64,000 bases of DNA from Fusibacter_C sp942493125 (GTDB lineage Bacteria > Bacillota > Clostridia > Peptostreptococcales > Acidaminobacteraceae): contig OW818667.1 in NCBI GenBank assembly GCA_942493125.1, positions 496,001 to 560,000 on the forward strand, given 5' to 3'. The notes below the pieces were generated by a model that did no database searches, had not been told where the DNA came from, and was given only the letters and a program-made list of their open reading frames with translations. Position numbers and translations under genes: made by a program. Shown in pieces: positions 50,736-60,581 of this stretch (positions are counted from its first letter, which is position 1; each line of letters starts with the position of its first letter).

Positions 50736-50829
50736 TAAGCGCCATCCTTACATAAAACAAATTGAGCATCTTCGCCTTTGACTCTTTGCATATTGAGTAT
50801 ATATAATGACTGCCCATCAGTCAATGAGA

Positions 50830-50854
50830 AACCCCGAACTGAATAATCGGGGTT
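50830..50854. terminator. Hairpin between the chemoreceptor and protease genes
   Basis: AACCCCGA (50830-50837) pairs with TCGGGGTT (50847-50854). It lies downstream of the chemoreceptor terminator and upstream of the protease gene. The flanks are only weakly T-rich, so termination is uncertain. Confidence 0.5.
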
Positions 50855-50937
50855 AAAATGTCGCAATTTTGTGCGTTTTTCATCCTCTATGTCAATTAAA
50901 AACCATTACGATACGTAAAGGTCAAGTTTTTTTAAAT

Positions 50938-50976
50938 AAAAAAAGCCTTTACGTGTATTTAATCACACGCAAAGGC
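50938..50976 (-). terminator. Terminator of the chemoreceptor gene
   Basis: A 12-bp stem with one mismatch (50945-50956 with 50965-50976) is followed by seven T on the minus strand. Confidence 0.88.
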
Positions 50977-50994
50977 CACATCTGTTTACCATTT

Positions 50995-53046
50995 TCACAC
51001 TTTAAAGACGCTCATTTTCGCTTGTAGTTCTTCTGCAATATGGGCAAGACCAGTTGTTGCAGCTGTTTGCTCTTCTACAGAAGCAAGTTGTTCTTCAGTA
51101 GCTGCAGCTATGGAAACTGCTTCATGAGCAGACTTATCTGTGAGAGCTGTCAATTCTCCTGCAGACTGTTTTGCTTGTTCAGACTGACTACTTATTGTTT
51201 TGGCAAGTTGATCAGCAGATTCGATCAATTTTACAATTTGAGAAATACTTGTAGCGATATTTTCAAAGTTTATACCAACATCAGTCAAGTCACCTTGGCC
51301 GTCTCCTATTGATTCAACAACACGCGTCGTTGATACGTTTGCTTTAAGCGTAGCATCACTGATTTCAGTCACTATTTTTGAAATAGTATTTGCAGAACCA
51401 GAAGACTGTTCAGCTAATTTTCGTATTTCATCTGCAACAACTGCAAAACCTCTTCCCGCGTCTCCAGCTCTTGCCGCCTCTATTGAAGCATTGAGTGCAA
51501 GAAGGTTCGTTTGTGCCGCTATGCCTTGTATTGATTCAACGATTGAATGAATTTGTCCCGATTGTTCTTTTAGGGCATTCATTATCACTGATAATTCATT
51601 GACATCCACAAACGCTGAACCCATAGATTGAATGAGTACTTTTACAGACTTGTTGCTCTCAGAAGACATCACATCAATTGAAGTAAGTGAACGCGTCACA
51701 TGATTCATTTGCTCTTCGATGGCAACCGATTGATGACTTACGACTTGTATCAATTGGTCTAGATCTGCAGTTACTTTTGAAATTTTTATATTAGACCCTG
51801 ATATTTCTGTTGCAGCCATAGCGACTTGTTCAACGGCTATTCCGTTTTGAGCGGCTGAAGCTTCCAACTCTTCCGCTGTTTCAGCAACGTGTTTTGAACT
51901 GATAGCAACGTCTGTCATAGTCTCTCTAAGAGACGTTACCATTGTATTCATGGCATTTGAAATCTGACCAATTTCATCATTTGATATTTGATCAATTATC
52001 CTAGTAAAATCACCCTTAGAAATCGCTTCAATATCCATTTTTAAAGGCTTAAGTGGCGATGTAATATTTTTTGCTACTAACATGAGCACCACAATTAAAA
52101 GAATTAGTGCTATAACGGTAATTGCAATAACTTTAAAAATTATGCCCAAGATGGGTTTAGCGATTTCTTTCTCAGGTAAAGCAAGAATTATAATCCAACC
52201 AGTATTTGGCATCTCCGATATAAACGCTTGATAGCGATCACCATCGCTTTCAAAATTACCTGATCCAGTTTTCTGTTGAAGTGCCATTTTACCAAATTCA
52301 GCCAACGAGGTATTCTCATCAGAAGTAATATTTGGAAAAACACCATTTTCATCTGCTGCTATTGTTTCTGTACCTTTACTTAGATACGATCCATCTTTAG
52401 TTAATAAAATGGCATACCCATCTTGACCAACTTTTATCTCAGAAACAATTTTTTGAACATTAGTGAAATCCATATCTCCAGTTGCAACACCTATCAATTT
52501 TCCAGTAGCATTTCTAATTGGAGATGTTGCAGTAATCATAGTAATGCTTGATATGGGATCAAAATACGGGTCAGACCATGCGACATCCTTTGATGTTTCA
52601 CCAATCACATACCAGCCTTCTTGGGTATTATCGACAAAATAGTCTTCTGTATAAGTGATTGCACCATCCACTTTATAGGCATATGGGCAGAAAAACTCGC
52701 CATCTGATTTTGTTGCCATGAAGATTCCCGTACCTAAAGTGTCTTCATTCGTAAGTGGCATTTTCTTTATGACTTCTATATATCCTTGTTTGTTATCTGG
52801 TGTTATGCCTAAACCCTCCACCATTTTTGAAAGACCTATAGGAAGTCGTTCATGCGTTTGCATATGTGCATTTATATCAGAAATCGCTTTTCCAACTTGT
52901 GTTTCCAATTTCTTGTTGATTTCTAACTCTATAACGCTTTTCGAGTTAACTGTGATAATAAAGGCAAGCACCAAAAAAGTCACTACCACAACTGGAATTA
53001 CAATAAATAGAAGTTTGTTCTGCACTGATTTGATATTTTTAAGCAT
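50995..53046 (-). CDS. Methyl-accepting chemotaxis protein with dCache sensor
   Basis: A predicted 683-residue receptor. TM1 (about 9-28), an extracellular double-Cache domain (about 35-300) with GYAILLTKDGSYLSKG, TM2 (about 305-330), HAMP (about 330-385) and the MA signalling region follow in order. The hairpin tip AAQTNLLALNASIEAARAG is intact. It should bind a small ligand outside and control CheA. No other chemotaxis genes are near. ATG 53046 lies nine bases after GGAGG; the start at 53076 is rejected. Confidence 0.92.
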   Translation of the reverse strand: MLKNIKSVQNKLLFIVIPVVVVTFLVLAFIITVNSKSVIELEINKKLETQVGKAISDINAHMQTHERLPIGLSKMVEGLGITPDNKQGYIEVIKKMPLTNEDTLGTGIFMATKSDGEFFCPYAYKVDGAITYTEDYFVDNTQEGWYVIGETSKDVAWSDPYFDPISSITMITATSPIRNATGKLIGVATGDMDFTNVQKIVSEIKVGQDGYAILLTKDGSYLSKGTETIAADENGVFPNITSDENTSLAEFGKMALQQKTGSGNFESDGDRYQAFISEMPNTGWIIILALPEKEIAKPILGIIFKVIAITVIALILLIVVLMLVAKNITSPLKPLKMDIEAISKGDFTRIIDQISNDEIGQISNAMNTMVTSLRETMTDVAISSKHVAETAEELEASAAQNGIAVEQVAMAATEISGSNIKISKVTADLDQLIQVVSHQSVAIEEQMNHVTRSLTSIDVMSSESNKSVKVLIQSMGSAFVDVNELSVIMNALKEQSGQIHSIVESIQGIAAQTNLLALNASIEAARAGDAGRGFAVVADEIRKLAEQSSGSANTISKIVTEISDATLKANVSTTRVVESIGDGQGDLTDVGINFENIATSISQIVKLIESADQLAKTISSQSEQAKQSAGELTALTDKSAHEAVSIAAATEEQLASVEEQTAATTGLAHIAEELQAKMSVFKV

Positions 53047-53349
53047 CTGAATCATCCTCCAATGTCTAAGTTTCACACTCGGCTAGACTTTAAACGTCAA
53101 ACATTTGTTAGAACACTTGTTTAACATTAAGATCAAGTAAGCAATGTATGTATGGATGTATTCAAAATATTGAAATTTCGTAATATTTAACTCATGATAC
53201 TACATATCTTCTTCATATAAAAGTATCTTTCGAAAGTTGGCTTATAATATTTTCGTAAATCACCATCTTAGTCCCTATCCGCAATAAAAGACAGTGACTC
53301 TAGATCTTTTTATCGATCACAGTCACTGCCCTTTTTAATTACGCAATTA
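53047..53349. other. Intergenic region upstream of the chemoreceptor
   Basis: About 300 bases without a gene. It holds the terminator at 53288-53335 and presumably the chemoreceptor promoter. I looked for a sigma-28 motif and a c-di-GMP riboswitch and found neither. Confidence 0.6.
53280..53335 (-). terminator. Terminator of the AraC/GyrI-like gene at 53.4 kb
   Basis: A 9-bp core stem (53291-53299 with 53321-53329, C/T mismatch at one end), extended by GATC pairs in the interior, is followed by TTTTATTG on the minus strand. Confidence 0.75.
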
Positions 53350-54312
53350 TTAAATTGCATCGATAGGAATATAAATGTCCATCACCATAACCCCATCAAT
53401 CATCTTGACCTCTTCAAGACAGTTGATATTTGCGCAATGCTTAAAGTCAGGTTCTTTAAAATCACGATCTTCAAGCCAGCTGACCAAGAAACGCCATCCT
53501 GTTCCGATGCGTTCAAATGGGTCAACCATAGGATCCGTGATTCGAAGGGTTGCATATCTGTAACCTGGAATACGCTTTATCGAAATCTCTGTCCCTTCAA
53601 AAACAAAGCTTTCATTATTTGGGAGCTTTGCGAGCATAGACGCATCAACTGATAACCAATACTCATAGCCTCTTAGCTTCGTGACATCCTCCGTACCTTC
53701 TACAGGTGAATCAAATCCAAAGCTGCGAATCACATCAAGTCCATAGACAGCAGCAAGGCGATTCATGGTGTCAATGATTGCGTCTTCAGGTTCATTGCCG
53801 ATAGCTGTACCACTTAATACAACCATGCTCTCTATCCTCTCATACCGGACATTGCTTAAATACTGTTTCATAAGAGATATTCCTTTCATGCCAATATTTT
53901 GTTTGATTGTCTCAAAAGCTGGGGGGAAGCCCGAAAGAATACGCGCCTCATCTGCATCGAGTTTTAAATTATAGAAGACAAGATTTCGCGTTTTAAGGAC
54001 GTCATGCGTTCTAAAATATGAAGGCGAATAGCCATATTCGTTGACGACTGCTCTCGAGAAAGCCCTTTCTGAGGTGTAGCCACAATCCAAGGCGATGTCA
54101 AGGATGCGTTTATCCGTTTTCAGTTCACCAATCGCATACTCCAGTTTCTTCTTCCTGACATACGCCATAATAGAAAACCCTGTATAGATGCTGAACACGT
54201 GATTTAAATAGTACTTTGAAAATCCAATATATTTCGAAATCATATCAAGATTAAGTGCAATATCAATATTTGAATCAATATAATTTACTGCCTTCTGAAG
54301 TTCCTTGATCAT
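53350..54312 (-). CDS. AraC-family regulator with GyrI-like effector domain (second copy)
   Basis: A 320-residue protein with the same layout as the regulator at 30 kb but clearly divergent: AraC helix-turn-helix pair (about 8-105; ISKYIGFSKYYLNHVF and LDCGYTSERAFSRAV) and a GyrI-like ligand domain (about 150-320). It should bind DNA in response to a small hydrophobic or cationic molecule. The first codon follows AGGATCGTTAG. It is monocistronic; the GNAT gene upstream is on the same strand. Confidence 0.88.
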   Translation of the reverse strand: MIKELQKAVNYIDSNIDIALNLDMISKYIGFSKYYLNHVFSIYTGFSIMAYVRKKKLEYAIGELKTDKRILDIALDCGYTSERAFSRAVVNEYGYSPSYFRTHDVLKTRNLVFYNLKLDADEARILSGFPPAFETIKQNIGMKGISLMKQYLSNVRYERIESMVVLSGTAIGNEPEDAIIDTMNRLAAVYGLDVIRSFGFDSPVEGTEDVTKLRGYEYWLSVDASMLAKLPNNESFVFEGTEISIKRIPGYRYATLRITDPMVDPFERIGTGWRFLVSWLEDRDFKEPDFKHCANINCLEEVKMIDGVMVMDIYIPIDAI

Positions 54313-54393
54313 CTAACGATCCTCCCAATGATTTGACCGGTCATACATATTATAAGACAAAAATATGTTTCAGACAGGACATTTCGTGCTGAA

Positions 54394-54834
54394 TTATCCC
54401 CTAAACAGCTCCATATATCGATCGGCATGCTCAATCAATTTAAATCCAAATGCCTCATAAACGCCGTGTGCATCTTGTGTAACAAGGCTAAGTCTTCTCA
54501 TCGTAGAAAGGTCCGGTCTGGATAGTGCTTCCGAGAGCATCCATTTGGCTAACCCCTTTCCTCTATGTGCTTCATCCACAATCACATCACATAAATAGGC
54601 ATACGTCGCATAATCGGTTACCCATCTGGAAAATGCAACGATTTCTCCATTTTTTTCGATGCCATATAAAAGCGAGTGGTCCAAACTTTTTTCTATAATC
54701 TCATTTGGGCGATCTTTTGCCCAGTACATTTGCGCATATAAAGGCTGTAAAGATGGTACATCAAACGCTTTACGCCCAGTGACAATGATATAACCTTCAT
54801 CCATTATATTCTGTATCATCGTTTCATTGATCAT
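54394..54834 (-). CDS. GNAT family N-acetyltransferase
   Basis: A 146-residue acetyltransferase. The acetyl-CoA loop is DEAHRGKGLAKWML, of the R/Q-x-x-G-x-G/A type, preceded by the AYLCDVIVD strand. It ends with the VYEAFGFKLIEH segment common in the family. The acceptor substrate is unknown. GGAGGTAAT lies upstream of the ATG. It follows the terminator of the exopolysaccharide operon. Confidence 0.9.
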   Translation of the reverse strand: MINETMIQNIMDEGYIIVTGRKAFDVPSLQPLYAQMYWAKDRPNEIIEKSLDHSLLYGIEKNGEIVAFSRWVTDYATYAYLCDVIVDEAHRGKGLAKWMLSEALSRPDLSTMRRLSLVTQDAHGVYEAFGFKLIEHADRYMELFRG

Positions 54835-54884
54835 ATGATTACCTCCATATCACTATATTAATACTTATTTTATTATAGGTACAG

Positions 54885-54917
54885 AAAAAAAAGGCTTGTA
54901 TATAACAAGTCCTTTTA
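54885..54917 (-). terminator. Terminator at the end of the 55-64 kb operon
   Basis: A hairpin with arms near 54891-54898 and 54906-54915 (one bulge) and a run of eight T on the minus strand follows the YdjC-type deacetylase gene. Confidence 0.75.
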
Positions 54918-54970
54918 ACATCAATCAACTGAAACATATGATCAAACAATTTTGTCATCATTTAATTTGA

Positions 54971-55723
54971 TTAAATCTCGCCATAATTCATTAGCTGCAA
55001 ATCCTTAAATTTCTCACGGATTCTATCATAATTATCGCACATTTTGGATTTATTTGAAGCATCAATGAGCATTCCATCAATTGAGTACGTTGGGTGAACC
55101 ATAATTTCAAGTTTATAGTGTTGCACTTGATTTAAATGGATGACGTCTTCCACTGAGCCAAAATAATCTAATTTTGATAGACCTTTTGTCCTGATATAAT
55201 TATTGGCCATATATTTATAAAGGCTTTTAACCGCACTGATGCCTTCACCACAATTTCTGGTAAGCCTTATTGATGGGATCTGATATGATTTAGCCAATCT
55301 ACACACTATCGAAAGCAAAGGAAGCTGTGTATGAAAATGATGGTGCGAGTCAATGTGCGTCGGGTTTATACCACTCGATTTCATCTTTTGAATCTGTGCA
55401 CTATACTCATTAAATATATCAGATTGATCTTGCTTGCTCAAATAAAAGAGACTTTTTTTGTCACGGAAAAAATGTCCTGTCGAATCACAAAATCGACGAT
55501 TGGATTTGATTGGTTCAGACAAAGGACGGCCTGATGTAAGATTCAAATGAATGCCTATACTGGATTCGAACCCATACAATTTCGCTTTTTCACAGGCATC
55601 GTCAAAACCACTCATGTTTGCCATCAGTGTTGTACTGGAAATAAAGCCCTTTTGAAAAGACTCAACTATTGCATCATTAGTTTTTATATCAAGGCCATAA
55701 TCATCCGCATTGATAATCATCAT
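54971..55723 (-). CDS. ChbG/HpnK (YdjC) family polysaccharide deacetylase-like protein
   Basis: A 250-residue protein of the YdjC fold. The metal- and substrate-site motifs NADDYGLD, GIHLNLTSGRPL and HIDSHHHFHTQLP are intact. Family members remove acetyl groups from diacetylchitobiose or related sugars. It closes a long operon of exopolysaccharide genes, so it may trim a repeat unit. ATG 55723 lies six bases after GAGGTG; the start at 55762 would overlap the previous gene. Confidence 0.87.
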   Translation of the reverse strand: MMIINADDYGLDIKTNDAIVESFQKGFISSTTLMANMSGFDDACEKAKLYGFESSIGIHLNLTSGRPLSEPIKSNRRFCDSTGHFFRDKKSLFYLSKQDQSDIFNEYSAQIQKMKSSGINPTHIDSHHHFHTQLPLLSIVCRLAKSYQIPSIRLTRNCGEGISAVKSLYKYMANNYIRTKGLSKLDYFGSVEDVIHLNQVQHYKLEIMVHPTYSIDGMLIDASNKSKMCDNYDRIREKFKDLQLMNYGEI

Positions 55724-55742
55724 CTTCTTCACCTCATGACTG

Positions 55743-57227
55743 CTAACAAGGATTTTCTTCAATCGTCAACTGATCGACAAATACATTCACAATATTCGGA
55801 TCAAATTCTATATTTGATTTACTTTGAATATAATTTAAGGCATTGCAAGGTTGCATCGCAGGTCTATATGGGCGTTCAGAAATTAAAGCTTCATATGTAT
55901 CAGCAACTGCGATGATTCTTGAGAAACGCGGAATTTCTTCACCGCTTAATTTTCGTGGGTAACCACTACCGTTCCATCTCTCATGATATGATAAAGCGTA
56001 TTCTGCTATGTTCGCATATTGTTCCACTGATTTTAATATTTGATAGCTGACTTCTGGATGCTTCTTAATTTTATCATATTCCGTTTCTGTCAGTTTGTCT
56101 GGTTTGCTCAAAAGTTCGTCGCTAATGGAAATCTTTCCAATATCATAAATGAGAGCGACAATGTCGAGCTCTTTTAATTCTTCTGGACTTAAATGAAGCC
56201 CATGACCTATCATTGTGCACCAATGCTTCACTTGTGAGTGTTGAATATTATTCTTGATACATTTTTCAGAAAGGGCCTTTAGAATCATCTGAATGGTTCG
56301 GTTACGTATCATTTTGCTTTCAATAATTTTGTTTCGATACATCTCATTCTCGGCACGAATAAAGACATCCACTATATTTTCTGAGTGTCTCATTTTAGTT
56401 TCAGATCCCGCGGAAAATGATATTACGATGTTCTCGAGCTTGGAGTGATCCGCAGCGTATTTAACACGCTCAAGAATGGGCATTAATTCGTCTCGACTCG
56501 TTTTCGGCAAGAGGACTGCGAACTCATCTCCACCTATCCTTGCGACGATATCATCTGCTCTGAATTCAAGTTTAAGAATGTTAGCGACTTTTTTTAGCAG
56601 ACGATCACCTATTTGATGGCCAAAGGCGTCGTTTGTGAGCTTTAAGCCATTGACATCAAGCATTACGATAGAAAGTGGTAAGTTTCTTTCGGTATCAATG
56701 CGCTTTAGTTCCTCATCAAAAAAACGTCGATTATAAAGGCTTGTGAGCTGATCGTGGTAACTCAAGTACTCAATACGCTTCATTCGATCATTTTTTTCAG
56801 TCACATCTCGAAATACGACCACTTTTCCATATACGTTCCCAATGTTATCTTCAATCGGGGCTGTACATTCTTCAATCGCAATTAAACGTTTGGAACTGTG
56901 AACTAAAAATTTTTCTTTAGAGGATTCAGGTAAATCTGTGTATGATTCTGAAGTGTATGACTCTGAAATGTCGTTTTCGTAGTCATTTAACCGGCAATCT
57001 AGTCCTTCACCAACGATGACAAAAACAGAATCAAAAGGTTGCCCAACGGCTTCCGCCTGTTTCCATCCTGTCATTTTCTCTGCCAAAGTATTCATCATGG
57101 TCACGTTTCCATCTAGGTCGACAGAAATAACCCCATCTCTTAATGATAAAAATGTGGATTTTAGCAGTTCATTTTGCTTCATTAATTTTTGATTTGCTTT
57201 AATGACCTCTGAGATAAAGCGATACAT
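55743..57227 (-). CDS. PAS-GGDEF-HD (degenerate HD-GYP) c-di-GMP signalling protein
   Basis: A 494-residue cytoplasmic protein. A PAS domain (about 20-145) is followed by a GGDEF domain with the active motif GGDEF at 232-236 and the inhibitory I-site RADD at 223-226. A C-terminal HD-GYP-like domain (about 310-490) keeps GYP (422-424) but has Tyr instead of the His of the HD pair (Y361-D362) and of the first His in the HH pair (Y414-H415). It probably makes c-di-GMP; the phosphodiesterase half looks impaired. It follows the tyrosine kinase gene by 13 bp. Confidence 0.9.
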   Translation of the reverse strand: MYRFISEVIKANQKLMKQNELLKSTFLSLRDGVISVDLDGNVTMMNTLAEKMTGWKQAEAVGQPFDSVFVIVGEGLDCRLNDYENDISESYTSESYTDLPESSKEKFLVHSSKRLIAIEECTAPIEDNIGNVYGKVVVFRDVTEKNDRMKRIEYLSYHDQLTSLYNRRFFDEELKRIDTERNLPLSIVMLDVNGLKLTNDAFGHQIGDRLLKKVANILKLEFRADDIVARIGGDEFAVLLPKTSRDELMPILERVKYAADHSKLENIVISFSAGSETKMRHSENIVDVFIRAENEMYRNKIIESKMIRNRTIQMILKALSEKCIKNNIQHSQVKHWCTMIGHGLHLSPEELKELDIVALIYDIGKISISDELLSKPDKLTETEYDKIKKHPEVSYQILKSVEQYANIAEYALSYHERWNGSGYPRKLSGEEIPRFSRIIAVADTYEALISERPYRPAMQPCNALNYIQSKSNIEFDPNIVNVFVDQLTIEENPC

Positions 57228-57240
57228 GACTTATGCACCT

Positions 57241-57918
57241 CTATTCTTTATTTCTACTCGTATATAGAAAATTGTTTCGATAATTTTTTTTGTTTACTTT
57301 GACCCTGTTAATAATTGCGCCAAGCACATTTGCGCTTACTTTTTCAAGCCGTTCTCTTGTCAATTGCGCCATTTCAATCCCGAGCTTACCAGATTCGCAT
57401 ACGACAATAACGCGGTCTATATATGTCGCCATGATGACCGTATCCGTCACTGGAACAACTGGTGCTGTATCTATAAGCACATAGTCATAGTCTTCACTGA
57501 GAAGTTTAAAAAACATTTTAATTTTATCGGAACTAAGAATTTCAGCAGGATTTGCCGGAATTTTTCCCGACGTCATAACATCCAATCGCGGGTGTGCCGT
57601 TTTATGAATGAAAGTATCATAGCGGTCAAGCTTATATAGAACATCCGTCAAACCTTGAATATTACTCAGATCCAACAACTTGTGAACCATGGGATTTCTC
57701 AAGTTGCAATCTACGATGATGACGCGTTTTTCTGAGTCCGCCAGAGAAAGCGCAACGTTGCAAAGCGTTGTCGTTTTACCTTCCCCAGACGTCGAACTCG
57801 TGAACAAGATCGTCTTGATATCACCTTGTGCGTCTGCATAAAACAGGTTGGTTCTTATGTCCCTATAAGCTTCTGAGATTGGCGATTTAGGCGCAATGTT
57901 AAAAATGAGTTTATTCAT
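57241..57918 (-). CDS. CpsD/CapB-type bacterial tyrosine kinase
   Basis: A 225-residue cytoplasmic BY-kinase: Walker A TSGEGKTT (43-50), Walker A' VIIVDCNLRNP and Walker B YVLIDTAP. The C-terminal tail has only two tyrosines. It needs the membrane activator encoded immediately upstream (four-base overlap) and controls exopolysaccharide chain length and export. Confidence 0.92.
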   Translation of the reverse strand: MNKLIFNIAPKSPISEAYRDIRTNLFYADAQGDIKTILFTSSTSGEGKTTTLCNVALSLADSEKRVIIVDCNLRNPMVHKLLDLSNIQGLTDVLYKLDRYDTFIHKTAHPRLDVMTSGKIPANPAEILSSDKIKMFFKLLSEDYDYVLIDTAPVVPVTDTVIMATYIDRVIVVCESGKLGIEMAQLTRERLEKVSANVLGAIINRVKVNKKNYRNNFLYTSRNKE

Positions 57919-58625
57919 AGCTGTACATTCCTTTTCATTTCTCTAGTGTATTCAGGTATTGTGCCAATTAAATTCATGCCTAAATATTTTTCTACGTCTG
58001 CTCCTGTTGTGATATTGCGGTTATTATATTCCAAGAAAAAAGTTATGAACAACCCGATCATCAAGCCTGCAACAAGTGAAATTGCAATGTTCATGATACT
58101 TCGATCATTGATTTGACCGAATTGAGTAATTGGTGGGTCCACAATTTCTACATTGTCGACTTTGAGTATGCGTGTCACTTCAGCGACAAAAGCATTTGAG
58201 ATACGCTCTGCAATCTGTTGTGCACGGACTGGATCGTTATCGATCACCTCGATTTTTAAGAACTCCGTCATGTCAACTTGAGTTGCAGTGACCATTGTAA
58301 GCATGTCAGTGTAGCTATACCCTAGCCCCATTTCTTCACTTACTTGGCTTAATACGCCTCTAGATTTAACAATTTCCAAATAGGTGACTACGAGTCTTTG
58401 ACTGAGTTCAATACTTCTGATATCTACAGAAGGATCAAACTCTTCAGTCTCCAAACCTTTTGAGCTATTAACCATGAGCGTCGTACTGGATTTATATTCA
58501 GGCTCAACCAAGTACATACTATATAGTGTGCCTAAAGCTACAATGAGTAGCGTCACTAATAATATCAACCATTTTCTTTTATAGATGATTGTGAATAGGT
58601 CCCATAATTCAAGTCTTTTGTTCAT
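57915..58625 (-). CDS. Wzz/CpsC-type chain-length regulator (tyrosine kinase activator)
   Basis: A 236-residue protein with two transmembrane helices (about 18-38 and 180-202) enclosing an extracellular domain, the Wzz/YveK layout. The sequence YKSSTTLMVN after helix 1 is typical. It activates the CpsD kinase and sets the length of the exported polysaccharide. It starts nine bases after the CapD-like gene. Confidence 0.9.
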   Translation of the reverse strand: MNKRLELWDLFTIIYKRKWLILLVTLLIVALGTLYSMYLVEPEYKSSTTLMVNSSKGLETEEFDPSVDIRSIELSQRLVVTYLEIVKSRGVLSQVSEEMGLGYSYTDMLTMVTATQVDMTEFLKIEVIDNDPVRAQQIAERISNAFVAEVTRILKVDNVEIVDPPITQFGQINDRSIMNIAISLVAGLMIGLFITFFLEYNNRNITTGADVEKYLGMNLIGTIPEYTREMKRNVQL

Positions 58626-58634
58626 GTGAACTCC

Positions 58635-60560
58635 TTATTTCAACAAATTGTTTGCTGTGATCATACTGATGTTTTCTGGCGCAAGCGTCGACGTTTCAAC
58701 GCCATAATTTACTTTGATCTCATGTTGACCTAACGGTTTATAGGTTGGAACGAGGACACTAAGACGTTCTTTGATCTCATCATCACTCGCGGTATTCAGC
58801 ATTTCTTCAAGTTTTTCCACATTGGATTTAACCATTTTGAAACTCAGATCTGAAGGCTTGCCGACAAAGATCTTTTCATGTCTTGTGTTTTGAATGCCTT
58901 CTTCGGACATAAGCAGTTCTTCATAGAGCTTCTCACCTGGACGCAGCCCAGTGATCATGATATCGATATCGACATGTGGTTTTAACCCTGATAAACGAAT
59001 GAGATCCTCTGCAAGATCATAAATTCTAACTGGCTCACCCATATCGAGTATGAAAAGTTCACCACCATTTGCCATGCAGCCTGCTTCAATCACGAGTTGA
59101 GAAGCTTCTTGAATGGTCATGAAGTAGCGAATGATGTCGCGATGTGTGATGGTGACTGGCCCTCCGCATTCTATTTGCTTTTTAAATAAAGGGATGACAG
59201 AACCATTTGAACCGAGAACATTACCAAACCTTACACCGACAAATTTTGTGTGCGATTGTTTGGAAATTGATTGAACCAACATCTCACATAATCGCTTGGA
59301 TGCACCCATGACACTCGTTGGATTTACAGCTTTATCTGTTGAAATCATAACGAAACGATCTACATTATTTTCGTGTGCAGCCTCAACCATGTTTAATGTC
59401 CCGATGATATTATTTTTAACGGCTTCTTTAGGTGATTTTTCCATCAATGGTACGTGCTTATGTGCTGCTGCGTGAAATACAACTTGAGGTTTGTAATCAT
59501 TCATGATTCTAAAGATGCTGTTTCTATCTCTAACAGAAGCAATCAGAACTTCTAAATCAAGTTGTTCACCATAAGTTCTATATAGCTCATTTTGGATATC
59601 GTAAGCATTGTTTTCATACACGTCCAGAATGATTAATTTCGATGGGTTGAACTTGGCTATTTGTCTGCAAAGTTCTGATCCAATAGACCCTCCACCACCA
59701 GTAACCAGTATAGTGCGGCCTTCAATATATGATGAAATTTCGTCTATGTTAAGGTCGACAGGATCTCTACCTAACAAGTCTTCAATTTCTACATTTCTAA
59801 TGGCATTCATACTCACTTGACCATCGATAACCTCCATGATGCCTGGGATTATCTTCACTTTTGCCCCAGTTCGCTTGCACTCCGCAAGTATTTGACGCTG
59901 GGTATCTTTACTCGCTGTTGGAATCGCGAGAATGATTTCCGTGATTTTATGTTTTTGAGACAAGCTCACAATTTCATAGCGATTGCCTACAACTTTGACA
60001 CCAGCGATCAACTGGCTATATTTAGATGTATCATCACTAATGAAACCTACCAAATGGCCATACTTGGCCGGATGTGTTTTTATTTCTGTTGCTATCAAAC
60101 TCGCTGTCGATCCACATCCGATGATCAAAACGTGTTGATCGTCATTTTGCCTAAACAAACTCTTACTTTGTTTGATTCTTCTCATGACGCGATAACTAAA
60201 TCGGTTGCCTCCAATTAATACAATTTCAAAAATAATTGAAATCACATAAATACCACCAAACAACCGAAAGTCAGTCACTGTGATATAGATGATGCTGAGA
60301 AAATTGCCTACAAAAACAGCCATTACAATTTTCATCAGTTCTTCAATTGAGGCATACGCCCATAAACTTGAATATAAAGAAAACCATTTAAAAACGAATA
60401 TTTTCATGCAGGTTATTGCAATAAATATATAAGCGTAAGTGTCGATCATTGCTAAGTTTAGAGTGCCTTCATTATGTAAGTATATTGAAAACAATAGTGC
60501 GAAGTTAATCATAAAAATATCGCCAATAATGATAATCAGTGTTCTTAATTTTTTACTCAT
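58635..60560 (-). CDS. CapD/WbpM-type membrane nucleotide-sugar dehydratase
   Basis: A 641-residue protein. Four N-terminal helices (about 8-115) precede a first Rossmann domain (VLIIGCGSTA) and a second SDR domain with TGGGGSIGSE. The catalytic stretch STDKAVNPTSVMGASKR has Met where most SDRs have Tyr, as in the long WbpM/PglF class. It should convert UDP-GlcNAc to a 4-keto-6-deoxy sugar for surface glycan synthesis. ATG 60560 follows GAGGTG. It starts 21 bp after the PqqD-like gene. Confidence 0.92.
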   Translation of the reverse strand: MSKKLRTLIIIIGDIFMINFALLFSIYLHNEGTLNLAMIDTYAYIFIAITCMKIFVFKWFSLYSSLWAYASIEELMKIVMAVFVGNFLSIIYITVTDFRLFGGIYVISIIFEIVLIGGNRFSYRVMRRIKQSKSLFRQNDDQHVLIIGCGSTASLIATEIKTHPAKYGHLVGFISDDTSKYSQLIAGVKVVGNRYEIVSLSQKHKITEIILAIPTASKDTQRQILAECKRTGAKVKIIPGIMEVIDGQVSMNAIRNVEIEDLLGRDPVDLNIDEISSYIEGRTILVTGGGGSIGSELCRQIAKFNPSKLIILDVYENNAYDIQNELYRTYGEQLDLEVLIASVRDRNSIFRIMNDYKPQVVFHAAAHKHVPLMEKSPKEAVKNNIIGTLNMVEAAHENNVDRFVMISTDKAVNPTSVMGASKRLCEMLVQSISKQSHTKFVGVRFGNVLGSNGSVIPLFKKQIECGGPVTITHRDIIRYFMTIQEASQLVIEAGCMANGGELFILDMGEPVRIYDLAEDLIRLSGLKPHVDIDIMITGLRPGEKLYEELLMSEEGIQNTRHEKIFVGKPSDLSFKMVKSNVEKLEEMLNTASDDEIKERLSVLVPTYKPLGQHEIKVNYGVETSTLAPENISMITANNLLK

Positions 60561-60581
60561 TAATCCCACCTCAATTTTGTC

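Noticed and set aside
53047..53349. c-di-GMP riboswitch upstream of the chemoreceptor
   Set aside because: The conserved GEMM blocks were not found in this leader.
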